Part shown: positions 17,609 to 27,934 of the stretch, one piece after another
Numbering within the stretch: the first letter of the stretch is position 1
How the letters are laid out: every line of letters begins with the position of its first letter
Assembly: GCF_005405925.1 (NCBI RefSeq)
Contig: NZ_BJHV01000001.1
Coordinates: 9,176,001-9,240,000 of the forward strand
Length of the DNA stretch: 64,000 nucleotides
Origin: Streptomyces antimycoticus
GTDB taxonomy: Bacteria; Actinomycetota; Actinomycetes; Streptomycetales; Streptomycetaceae
Direction: 5' to 3'
The notes under the pieces: model-generated
Databases searched by the model: none
Seen by the model: the letters and a program-made list of their open reading frames with translations, nothing else
Told to the model about the DNA's origin: nothing
Position numbers and translations under genes: made by a program

Positions 17609-18235
17609 ATGCGAGTGGGCCGGATACGGCGGCAGTGCAAGCAGCTCATCAAGGAGCTCGGGCTGCCCGCCTCGACCGACCTGCCCGGTCTGTGCGACCT
17701 CGTGGCCCGCCGCGTCGGACGCCCCGTCCACCTGGTGCCGATGAGCCTGGGCGGTGTGGTCTCGGGCATGACCGCCTCTACCGACGAGGACTACTGGATC
17801 TTCTACGAGCTCAGGACGTCCCCCTGGCACCAGATCCATATCGTGCTGCATGAGATCGGCCATCTCCTGCTCGGACACGAACAGGACCCGGCGGTCACCG
17901 AGGACGCGCTGCGGATGTGGACGCCGTCCGTCGATGTGACCACCGCGATGCGCCGGCTGGGGATGACTCCGGACTTCGCCCGCCACCACTGCTACGACAA
18001 CCTCACCGAGCGCGAGACCGAGGTGCTGGGCACGCTGCTGATGGAGCATGTGGTGCCGACCTCGCCGGACCACGGGCTGCCGCTCCAGGGCCGGGCGGCC
18101 GAACTCGCCGCGGCGCTCGGCCCGGCGCTGCGCCACGTGCGCACCGACCGCGCCGACCACGCCCACGGGGCCGACCGCACGGGCGGCGCCGACGGTGGCG
18201 TACGCGGTGAACCGGGCGGTGACACCGGTGTTTGA
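17609..18235 (+). CDS. ImmA/IrrE-type metallo-endopeptidase-like protein
   Basis: About 208 residues from ATG 17609, which has a GAGGGTGG site upstream; an in-frame ATG at 17543 would overlap the XRE gene and is less likely. The zinc motif HEIGH (residues 81-85) lies in HIVLHEIGHLLLGHE, followed by a downstream acidic NLTERETEVLGTLLMEHVV, which fits the third ligand (Glu) of this family. Sits between an XRE regulator and a seven-TM membrane protein and overlaps the latter. Expected to cleave or inactivate the XRE partner on a signal. The C-terminus is Asp/His/Gly-rich and probably disordered. Confidence 0.85.
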   Translation: MRVGRIRRQCKQLIKELGLPASTDLPGLCDLVARRVGRPVHLVPMSLGGVVSGMTASTDEDYWIFYELRTSPWHQIHIVLHEIGHLLLGHEQDPAVTEDALRMWTPSVDVTTAMRRLGMTPDFARHHCYDNLTERETEVLGTLLMEHVVPTSPDHGLPLQGRAAELAAALGPALRHVRTDRADHAHGADRTGGADGGVRGEPGGDTGV

Positions 18236-19412
18236 CCTCGTCTATCTCTGCTTCGGCGTCGCCGCTTGGACGATGGCCGGCTACAAGGCCCGGGCCTGGT
18301 TCCGCGACCGCGCCAACGCCGATCTCGGCCTGGCCTGTGTGATGACCGCGGCCGTGGCGAATGTCTTCCTGCTCTCCGCGCCCAGCGTCTACCGCTGGTT
18401 CGACGGCCTGGTGGGCGTCGCCAATCTCGCCATGGTCTTCCTCTACTCCTCCGTCGTGGTGTTCGCGACCGGCGCCCTGGTGCTGCTGCTGCGCTGGACG
18501 GGGTCGGCGGTGCGGCCCGTCGTGGTGGTCGCCGCCGTGGCCGTGGCATGGACCGTGGCCATCATCGGCTTCGCGGTCGGCCGCCCGGACGCGGTCGAGC
18601 ACCCCCGCGACTTCAGCACCGCCTATGCGGATGCCCCAGGAGTGGTCCTCTTCCTGGTGCTGTATCTGGCCATTTTCGGAGCCGGTCTGGCAGGGCTCGG
18701 CATCCTCTGCCCGCGCTATGCGGCCAGCCTGCGCGGCTCATGGCTGGCCCGGGGGCTGCGGGTGCTGGCCGCCGGATGCTGGCTGGGACTGGCGTACTGC
18801 GCCTGCAAGCTGATCGGTTTCGTCTTCTCCTGGGCGGGCCGTGAGCTGTACTGGCTCTCCAACGGGGTCGCCCCGCTGACCGCATCGGTCGCGGCGCTTC
18901 TGGTGCTGGCCGGTTTCGCCATCCCCGCCGTGGGGCCCCGGGCGTCCGCATGGCGCCGCTTCCGGCGGTTGCGGCCGCTGTGGCGGGAGGTCACCGCGCA
19001 GGCCCCCGAGGTGTCCATGGGGCATTCCGGCTGGAGCGGCTGGTGGCCGTTCGCGGACCTCGAGTGGCGGGCCAACCGTCAGATGGCGGAGATCCGCGAC
19101 GTCCAGCGCGGCGTACGGCGCCATGTGGAGGCCGGCGCCCTGGAGATCGCGCATGTCAAGGCCGGCGCGGCGCGACTCGACGATTGGCAACTTGCTGCCG
19201 TAGTGGAAGCAGCGGCGCTCAGACGCGGTTTGCTGAATCAAGCAGCGGGCCATGTGCCGGAGTCCGCGGCGGACAGCGTGGTGATGACGACAGGGGCCGA
19301 ACTGGTGGAGGAGCACGAGCATCTGGCCCGCGTCGCCGACGCCTATCACCTGCCGATCGTGGACGAGGTGCTCGCGGAACTGAGGGAGGGGACCGCCGCA
19401 CAGCGGCGGTGA
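18207..19412 (+). CDS. Seven-TM membrane protein, MAB_1171c-like family
   Basis: About 401 residues. Seven hydrophobic segments are visible in the first ~250 residues (for example FDLVYLCFGVAAWTMAGY, LAMVFLYSSVVVFATGALVLLL and APGVVLFLVLYLAIFGAGL). A cytosolic C-terminal domain follows with RRFRRLRPLWREVTAQAPEV and the WRANRQMAEIRDVQRGVRRHVE segment typical of MAB_1171c-like proteins. The start is uncertain: GTG codons at 18195, 18207 and 18219 all overlap the metalloprotease gene; 18207 is taken. The XRE / ImmA-IrrE / seven-TM set is recurrent in Streptomyces. Transport activity is only a database label; signal transduction is as likely. Confidence 0.82.
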   Translation: MNRAVTPVFDLVYLCFGVAAWTMAGYKARAWFRDRANADLGLACVMTAAVANVFLLSAPSVYRWFDGLVGVANLAMVFLYSSVVVFATGALVLLLRWTGSAVRPVVVVAAVAVAWTVAIIGFAVGRPDAVEHPRDFSTAYADAPGVVLFLVLYLAIFGAGLAGLGILCPRYAASLRGSWLARGLRVLAAGCWLGLAYCACKLIGFVFSWAGRELYWLSNGVAPLTASVAALLVLAGFAIPAVGPRASAWRRFRRLRPLWREVTAQAPEVSMGHSGWSGWWPFADLEWRANRQMAEIRDVQRGVRRHVEAGALEIAHVKAGAARLDDWQLAAVVEAAALRRGLLNQAAGHVPESAADSVVMTTGAELVEEHEHLARVADAYHLPIVDEVLAELREGTAAQRR

Positions 19413-19470
19413 ACGGGGGGATCACAGACGAGGTGGCCCTGGACGGGGGTCGGGGCCGCCCGTGGCACAG

Positions 19471-19502
19471 GCGGCGCCGGGGGGATTCAGCCCCGGCGCC
19501 GC
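19471..19502 (+). terminator. Strong hairpin after the seven-TM gene
   Basis: A perfect 12-bp stem, GCGGCGCCGGGG (19471-19482) with CCCCGGCGCCGC (19491-19502), and the 8-nt loop GGATTCAG. It lies 58 nt after the stop, with no T-tract. Marks the end of the XRE operon before the P450 gene. Confidence 0.7.
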
Positions 19503-19603
19503 CTCCCGGCCACCACCACGCGCATCTGTGCGCATCGCCCGGACGGGCCGAAACGCCCCACCCGTTCCGGCCCGGAGGACGCCACCGCCTAGAGTCGGGA
19601 TCC

Positions 19604-20833
19604 ATGCAGAACACCGCGCACGCTGCCGGGACGGACGGTCCGGAGCTCGTTGACACCGCCCCGATGATCGAGGACCTCTACCCGGCCCTGGCCACGCTCC
19701 GCGAGGTCGGCCCGGTCCATCGGATCGCCGGCACCGACGGACGACCCGCCTGGCTGGTGACCCGTTACGAGGATGTGCGGCGGCTGCTCGCCGATCCGCG
19801 CCTGGCCCTGGACAAGCGCCACGCCGCCCCGGGCAACTACAGCGGCTTCTCCCTGCCGCCCGCCCTCGACGCCAATCTGCTCAACATGGACCCGCCGGAC
19901 CACACCCGGGTGCGCCGGCTGGTGGTCAAGGCGTTCACCCCCGGCCGCGTGGAGCGGATGCGCGAACCGGTCCGGCGGATCGCCGACGAGCTGCTCGACG
20001 CCATCGCGTCCGACGGCCGCGCGGACCTGCTCACCGCCTACGCCGGACAGCTCCCCATCATCGTCGTCTGCGATCTGCTCGGCGTCCCGCAGCGCGACCG
20101 GCGCGACTTCCGGGCCTGGAGCGACGCCCTGATCACCCCCGATCCGGCCCGGCCGCGGGCGGCGAAGGAAGCGGTCGGCAGCATGCTCCGCTTCTACACC
20201 GAGCTGATCGCGAAGAAGCGCGCAGAGCCCGGGGACGATCTGCTCTCGGATCTGATCCGGGTCCGCGACGACGAGGCCGGGGACGGCGACGGCAGGCTCA
20301 CCGAGGACGAACTGACCTCGCTCGCCTTCCTCATCCTCCTCGCGGGCTATGAGAACACCGTCCACCTCATCGCCAACTCGGTGCTCACCCTGCTCGACCA
20401 CCCCACGGTTCTCCAGAAGCTGCGCGCGGATCCGGGCGGTCTCGCGGGCGCCTTCGACGAACTGGCGCGGTACGAGGGCCCCGCGTCGCTGGCGATCCGC
20501 CGCTTCCCGCTCGAGGAGATCGAGATCGGCGGTGTGACCATCCCCGCCGGGGAGACCGTGCTGCTCTCGCTGGCCTCGGCACACCGTGACCCGGCCCAGT
20601 TCAAGAATCCGGACGACTTCAATCCACATCTTGGCCGGTCCGGTCACCTTGCGCTCGGCCATGGCATCCACTACTGCCTCGGCGCGCCCCTGGCCCGGAT
20701 GGAGATGGAAATCGCTCTGGCCGCGCTGCTTCGGCGTTTTCCGGGGCTGCGGCTGGACGTCCCGAGGGAGCAGCTCCGGTGGCGGCCGTCGATCCGCGCG
20801 CGTGGCCTGATCTCGCTGCCCGTCGCATGGTGA
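19604..20833 (+). CDS. Cytochrome P450 (CYP105/107-like)
   Basis: A 409-residue soluble bacterial P450. The I-helix oxygen-binding motif is LAGYENT, the K-helix ExxR is ELAR, and the heme-binding loop is LGHGIHYCLGAPLAR with Cys358 as the axial ligand (the usual first Phe of the loop is Leu). The B'/C region with DPPDHTRVRRLVVKAFTPGRVE is standard. It uses ferredoxin-delivered electrons to hydroxylate a small molecule; no ferredoxin gene is adjacent. Although downstream of the seven-TM gene, it is separated by a terminator, so it is probably its own unit. Substrate unknown; distance (about 28 kb) argues against a role in the macrolide cluster. Confidence 0.9.
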   Translation: MQNTAHAAGTDGPELVDTAPMIEDLYPALATLREVGPVHRIAGTDGRPAWLVTRYEDVRRLLADPRLALDKRHAAPGNYSGFSLPPALDANLLNMDPPDHTRVRRLVVKAFTPGRVERMREPVRRIADELLDAIASDGRADLLTAYAGQLPIIVVCDLLGVPQRDRRDFRAWSDALITPDPARPRAAKEAVGSMLRFYTELIAKKRAEPGDDLLSDLIRVRDDEAGDGDGRLTEDELTSLAFLILLAGYENTVHLIANSVLTLLDHPTVLQKLRADPGGLAGAFDELARYEGPASLAIRRFPLEEIEIGGVTIPAGETVLLSLASAHRDPAQFKNPDDFNPHLGRSGHLALGHGIHYCLGAPLARMEMEIALAALLRRFPGLRLDVPREQLRWRPSIRARGLISLPVAW

Positions 20834-20896
20834 ACCGGGGAAGCGAACACGTTTTTGATGCATAACCCCCCGCCGATGCGGTAAAAAGGTCTTCGA

Positions 20897-20934
20897 GCCC
20901 GCCCGGTGTGCATCCCCCGTCGCACCGGGCGGGC
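20897..20934 (+). terminator. Terminator-like hairpin after the P450 gene
   Basis: A perfect 12-bp stem, GCCCGCCCGGTG (20897-20908) with CACCGGGCGGGC (20923-20934), and a 14-nt loop, 63 nt beyond the P450 stop. Preceded by an A-rich stretch (GTAAAAAGG). The rest of the 333-nt gap 20834-21166 holds no gene I can support. Confidence 0.6.
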
Positions 20935-21079
20935 CTCTGTGTGCCCGAGGCAGTCCCATGTCCCAGCAGCCGTCCTGTCTCCGGGGCCGTCGTCGACCAT
21001 GGACGCCCGTTCCGCACCCCGCGCCGGGCCCATATGCCTCACCCACCCCGGCCGGGGGCGGGCGCCACTGTGGAAATCC

Positions 21080-21105
21080 CTAGTGCTCACCTCTGAGATC
21101 ACTAG
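21080..21105. promoter_or_regulatory. Inverted repeat in the mutA promoter region
   Basis: CTAGTG (21080-21085) and CACTAG (21100-21105) form an inverted repeat with a 14-nt spacer, and CACTAG recurs at 21152-21157 just before the mutA start. The surrounding ~60 nt are AT-richer than the neighbours. A candidate control site for the mutase operon; no known motif was matched. Confidence 0.3.
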
Positions 21106-21166
21106 AGAGTAAGCTCACAGCCTGAACCACTGCTCCAGCTTTAGCGGACCCCACTAGCCTCCTCCT

Positions 21167-23049
21167 ATGACGGTCCTGCCCGACGGGCTTCCCCTAGCCG
21201 ACGATTTCCCTGAAGTGACGCGAGACCAATGGCGCCACCTCGTCGAAGGCGTGCTGCGCAAAACCGGCACATCGGACGCCGTGGGCGCCGAGGCCGAAGA
21301 GGCCCTCGCGACCGCGCTCGAGGACGGCATCACCGTCCAACCCCTCTACACCGCCGAAGACGCCCCCCTGGACGCCGGATTCCCCGGCTTCGCGCCCTTC
21401 GTGCGCGGCGGCCGGGCCGAGGGCTCCGCCGTATCCGGCTGGGACGTACGCCAGCGCCACGCCCACCCCGATCCGGCGCGCACCAACCAGGCGATCCTCG
21501 CCGACCTGGAGAACGGCGCCGGCTCGGTCTGGCTCGCGGCCGGCGCGGCCGGAGTGCCCGTGGACGCCCTCCCCGAGGCGCTCAAGGGGGTCTACCTCGA
21601 CCTCGCCCCCGTCGCCCTCGACGCGGGCGCCGACTTCGAGGACGCCGCCCGTGCCCTGCTGCGGCTCTACGCCGGCCGCGAGGTGCCGCCGGGCGCCGCG
21701 CTCGGCAACCTCGGCGCGGACCCGCTGGGGCTCGCCGCCCGTACCGGACGCGACGACGGCCTGGCCGGGCAGCTGGCCGCCGCGGCCGACCTCGCGGGGA
21801 TCTGCCACCGCGACCACCCCGGGGTGACCGCCTTCGCCGTGGACGCCCTGCTGTACCACGAGGCGGGCGCCGGGGCGGCCCAGGAGCTCGGCTGCTCCCT
21901 CGCCGCCGCGGTGGCGTATCTGCGCACCCTCACCGAGGCCGGGCTGAGCGTCGAAGCCGCCTGCGCCCAGCTGGAGTTCCGCTACGCGGCCACCGCCGAC
22001 CAGTTCCTCACCATCGCCAAGCTCCGGGCCGCCCGCCGCCTGTGGGCGCGTGTGGCGCAGGCGTGCGGCGCGCCCTCTGAGGCGCGCGCCCAGCGTCAGC
22101 ACGCGGTGACCTCCCCGGTGATGATGACCCGGCGCGACCCCTGGGTGAACATGCTGCGCACCACCGTGGCCACCCTCGCCGCCGGCGTCGGCGGCGCGGA
22201 CGCGGTCACCGTGCTGCCCTTCGACAGCGCGATCGGCCTCCCCGACGACTTCGCCCGCCGCATCGCCCGCAACACCTCCACGATCCTGCTGGAGGAGTCG
22301 CATCTGGCCCGGGTGATCGACCCGGCCGGCGGCTCCTGGTACGTCGAGAAGCTCACCGACGACGTCGCCCGCGCCGCCTGGGCCTGGTTCCAGGAGATCG
22401 AGCGCGCCGGCGGAATGGCCGCGGCCCTCGCCTCCGGGCTGGTCCGTGACCGGCTCGCCGAGACCTGGGCGCGCCGCGGCCGCGACCTCGCCCGCCGCAA
22501 GGAGCCGATCACCGGCGTCAGCGAGTTCCCGAACCTCGCCGAGCGGCCCGTCGAGCGCGAGCCCGTCCCGGAGCAGCCCAGTGGCGGACTGCCGAGGGTG
22601 CGCCGCGACGAGGCGTACGAGGCGCTGCGCACCCGCGCCGACGCCCAGCTCGCGGCCGAGGGCAGCCGGCCCAGGATCTTCCTGGCCGCGCTGGGCCCCG
22701 CCGCCGCGCACACCGCCCGCGCCTCCTTCGCCGCCAACCTCTTCCAGGCGGGCGGGATCGAGGCGGTTCACGAACCCGCCACCGTGACCGCGGAGACGGT
22801 CGCCGAGGCGTTCGCCGCCAGCGGCGCCCGCGTGGCCTGCCTGTGCTCCAGCGACAAGCTGTACGAGCAGGAGGCGGCCGCCGTGGCCGAGCGGCTGAAG
22901 GCGGCCGGGGCGACCCGGGTCTACCTGGCCGGACGGCCGGGCACACAACAGGATGAGTACGAACGGGCCGGAGTGGACGGATACGTCTTCGCGGGCTGCG
23001 ACGCGGTCGAGGTGCTCTCCTCGGCTCTGAACACCATGGGGGTGGCGTG

Positions 23050-23050
<1 letters not shown>
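21167..23050 (+). CDS. mutA: Methylmalonyl-CoA mutase small (beta) subunit
   Basis: A 627-residue homologue of the large subunit that lacks the cobalamin ligand. The TIM-barrel part includes [25 protein letters not shown] and [29 protein letters not shown]. The C-terminal flavodoxin-like domain ([27 protein letters not shown]) has no DxHxxG motif, as expected for the structural subunit. With mutB it forms the heterodimer interconverting (R)-methylmalonyl-CoA and succinyl-CoA, linking central metabolism to the methylmalonyl extender pool. Stop overlaps the mutB start (TGATG). The ATG at 21167 lacks a purine-rich site (CCTCCTCCT precedes), unusual for this genome. Confidence 0.95.
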
Positions 23051-25278
<2,228 letters not shown>

Positions 25279-25281
25279 GCC

Positions 25282-26280
25282 ATGCCGCGGACGATCGACA
25301 TCGAGGAGTACGCCAAGGGCGTGCTCGACGGCAATCGCGCATACATCGCGCGTGCGATCACGCTCGTCGAGTCCACCCGGCCCGACCACCACGACCTCGC
25401 CCAGCGGCTGCTGGTCGAACTGCTGCCGCACACCGGCGGGGCGCGGCGGATCGGCATCAGCGGGGTGCCCGGGGTGGGCAAGTCCACCTTCATCGACGCC
25501 CTGGGCACCATGCTCACCGGGACCGGCCACAAGGTCGCGGTGCTCGCCGTCGACCCGTCGTCAACCCGCACCGGCGGCTCCATCCTGGGTGACAAGACCC
25601 GGATGGAGCGGCTGGCGGTCGACCCGGACGCCTTCGTACGGCCCTCGCCCAGCGCCGGGACGCTGGGCGGGGTGGCCCGCGCCACCCGCGAGTCCATGGT
25701 CGTCATGGAGGCCGCGGGCTATGACGTGGTGCTGGTGGAGACCGTGGGTGTGGGCCAGTCCGAGACCGCGGTGGCCAATATGGTCGACTCCTTCCTGCTG
25801 CTCTCCCTGGCCCGCACCGGCGATCAGCTGCAGGGCATCAAGAAGGGCGTCCTGGAGCTGGCCGACGTGGTCACCATCAACAAGGCCGACGGCCCCCACG
25901 CGCGGGATGCCAAGTCGGCGGCCCGTGAACTGGCGGGCGCGCTGAGGCTGCTGCAGCCGCCGGACGCGCCCTGGAACCCGCCGGTGCTCACCTGCAGCGC
26001 CCGCGAGTCCACCGGGCTCGACGTGGTGTGGGAGCGCCTGGAGCAGCACCGCCGGGTGCTGGAGGCCACGGGCGCGCTGCAGGCCAAGCGGCGCGACCAG
26101 CAGGTCGACTGGACCTGGTCGATGGTGCGCGACCAGCTACTCGCGCGGCTGCACGCCCACCCCGAGGTGCGGCGGCTCGGGCCCGAGCTGGAACAGCGGG
26201 TCCGCGAGGGCACCCTGACGGCCACGCTGGCGGCGGACCGGCTGCTGGAGGCGTTCCGGGCCCCGGCCGACGGTGAATGA
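25282..26280 (+). CDS. meaB: Methylmalonyl-CoA mutase GTPase chaperone MeaB
   Basis: A 332-residue G3E-family P-loop GTPase. Walker A is GVPGVGKST (61-69), followed by VLAVDPSSTRTGGSILGDKTRM (switch/base region), ETVGVGQSE (Walker B/switch) and NKADG (guanine specificity). MeaB gates loading of adenosylcobalamin into the mutase and ejects damaged cofactor. It starts 3 nt after the mutB stop, in the classical mutA-mutB-meaB order. Older annotations call this family ArgK; the operon settles the role. Confidence 0.95.
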   Translation: MPRTIDIEEYAKGVLDGNRAYIARAITLVESTRPDHHDLAQRLLVELLPHTGGARRIGISGVPGVGKSTFIDALGTMLTGTGHKVAVLAVDPSSTRTGGSILGDKTRMERLAVDPDAFVRPSPSAGTLGGVARATRESMVVMEAAGYDVVLVETVGVGQSETAVANMVDSFLLLSLARTGDQLQGIKKGVLELADVVTINKADGPHARDAKSAARELAGALRLLQPPDAPWNPPVLTCSARESTGLDVVWERLEQHRRVLEATGALQAKRRDQQVDWTWSMVRDQLLARLHAHPEVRRLGPELEQRVREGTLTATLAADRLLEAFRAPADGE

Positions 26281-27031
26281 GGCACCGCTGCCGGACGCGG
26301 CGCGGGTCGGGCCGTTCTTCGCCCTGCGCACCGGGAGCGGTGACCCCCGCGAGGAGGGGTACGTACGGATCGGCGAGGCGTACCGGCTGACCGCCGAGGG
26401 CGCCGCCGGGCCGGTGCTGCGCGCCCGGGTCGAGGCGGTCGCCGCGAGTCTGCGCACCGATGAGCCGAGGGTCGCGGCCTCGCTCGCCTTCCAGGGGCTC
26501 GCCGCCCGGGTGTGGTCGCTCGCGCTCGGCCCGGCGGCCCTCTCCGGCCGGGTGCCCCACCTCCGGCCCGACCGGCTGTGGTGGAACGCCGGGCGAGTCG
26601 CCCCCGACGACCTGTGGTGGCCCGGCGTGCCGCAGGTGATGGGCGAACCGGGAGGGCTCGCCGGTCAGGTGGGCACCGCGGCGTTTGTCCATCTGATGCC
26701 GCTGCACCACGCCATCGGACGGGCCTACCGGGTCTCGGAGCGGCTGCTGTGGGGCAACGCCGCCTCGGCGCTGGCCGGTTCGCTGCGCGTGCTGCACGAC
26801 TGGTGCCGGGCGCACGGCCGCGCCGAGGCGGCGGACCGGGCCACCGAGCTGGCGCGGGCCCAGCTCGTCCACCCGCCGCTGCGCGAGGCCGGCACCCTGA
26901 GCACCGCGCCGCTCGGCTACCGGCGCCGCACCTGCTGTCTCTACTACCGCGTGCCCGGTGGCGGGTTGTGCGGCGACTGCGTACTGCGCGAGGCGCCGGG
27001 GCGCGGGAGCGCGCAGGGGACGTCGGGGTGA
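26273..27031 (+). CDS. FhuF-like (2Fe-2S) protein, putative ferric-siderophore reductase
   Basis: A 252-residue protein whose C-terminus carries the FhuF [2Fe-2S] pattern CC-x10-C-x2-C in RRTCCLYYRVPGGGLCGDC. The N-terminal region fits the FhuF/siderophore-interacting fold, with LRPDRLWWNAGRVAPDDLWWP and VPQVMGEPGG. Family members reduce Fe(III)-siderophore in the cytosol to release iron. The GTG start (26273) overlaps the meaB stop by 8 nt, so it is co-translated with the mutase operon, an odd partner: it might instead supply electrons for cobalamin or another cofactor. No siderophore genes are nearby. Confidence 0.8.
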   Translation: MNEAPLPDAARVGPFFALRTGSGDPREEGYVRIGEAYRLTAEGAAGPVLRARVEAVAASLRTDEPRVAASLAFQGLAARVWSLALGPAALSGRVPHLRPDRLWWNAGRVAPDDLWWPGVPQVMGEPGGLAGQVGTAAFVHLMPLHHAIGRAYRVSERLLWGNAASALAGSLRVLHDWCRAHGRAEAADRATELARAQLVHPPLREAGTLSTAPLGYRRRTCCLYYRVPGGGLCGDCVLREAPGRGSAQGTSG

Positions 27032-27068
27032 CGCTGACGGCCTCCCGAGGGGCCGATACGGTGGGCGA

Positions 27069-27884
27069 ATGCCGAAGAACGAGAACCTGTTCTCATCCTG
27101 GCGGGGCTGGCGTGGGCGCGTCACCTCCCGTCTGGTCCACCGCGGATGGCGCGCGGTGCAGCGGGCCGGCGCGGTGACGGCCGAGCGCCCCGGCCCGTAC
27201 CGGTTCGGCCGCATCGGCGTCGGCACCCGGCTGGCCTTCCCTCAGGGCACCCTCTTCGGCGAGCCGTGGATCGAGCTCGGTGAGCACTGCGTCATCGGCG
27301 AGCAGGTGACCCTCACCGCCGGCATGATGCCCGGTGTGGACCTCGGCCCCGATCCGGTGCTGCGCATCGGCAACGGCGTGGTGCTGGGCCGGGGCAGCCA
27401 TGTGATCGCGTCGGTGCCGGTGGAGTTCGGCGACGATGTCTTCTGCGGCCCGTACGTCTATGTGACCAGCGACAACCACTCCTACGACGATCCGGAGCAG
27501 CCCATCGGCCGCCAGTGGCCGCGCTCCGCGCCCGTCCACATCGGCCCCGGTAGCTGGCTGGGCGCGGGCGCGATGATCCTGCCCGGGGCGCGGCTGGGCC
27601 GCAATGTGGTGGTGGCGGCGGGCGCCGTTGTACGGGGCGAGGTGCCCGACCACGCCGTGGTGGCCGGGGCGCCGGCCCGGATCATACGGCGGTGGGCCCC
27701 GGAGGAGGGCTGGCAGCCGCCGCTGCGCACCCCGGCGCCGGTGCCGATCCCCGAGGACATGACCGTCGAGCAACTGCTGGCGCTGGCGGAGCTGGAGCGC
27801 GAGCAGGAGCGGGCGGGGGAGCGGGGGCTGGAGGACGCGGGCGAAGGGCGCCTGGAGCGGGAGCCGGGGGCCGGGGCGTCGTAG
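27069..27884 (+). CDS. Hexapeptide-repeat acyltransferase (LbetaH fold)
   Basis: A 271-residue acyltransferase. Left-handed beta-helix repeats run from about residue 55 to 205 (IELGEHCVIGEQV, IGNGVVLGRGSHVIA, IGPGSWLGAGAMILPGARLGRNVVVAAGAVV), ending with VVAGAPARIIRRW as in maltose/galactoside O-acetyltransferase relatives. The likely active His lies in SDNHSYDD. It should transfer an acetyl group from acetyl-CoA to a sugar or similar hydroxyl. The C-terminal ~50 residues are Glu-rich and helical. ATG 27069 is taken because the frame upstream overlaps the FhuF-like gene. Probably in the same transcript as the upstream genes. Confidence 0.82.
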   Translation: MPKNENLFSSWRGWRGRVTSRLVHRGWRAVQRAGAVTAERPGPYRFGRIGVGTRLAFPQGTLFGEPWIELGEHCVIGEQVTLTAGMMPGVDLGPDPVLRIGNGVVLGRGSHVIASVPVEFGDDVFCGPYVYVTSDNHSYDDPEQPIGRQWPRSAPVHIGPGSWLGAGAMILPGARLGRNVVVAAGAVVRGEVPDHAVVAGAPARIIRRWAPEEGWQPPLRTPAPVPIPEDMTVEQLLALAELEREQERAGERGLEDAGEGRLEREPGAGAS

Positions 27885-27934
27885 CAGGTCAGTAGAGTTT
27901 CGTGGACCGTTCCCCGACCCGTGAGGTGACCATC

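Noticed and set aside
21064..21070. A B12-box-like GCCACTG upstream of mutA
   Set aside because: None of the other conserved aptamer segments is present around it, so it is a chance match, unlike the complete element before cobN.
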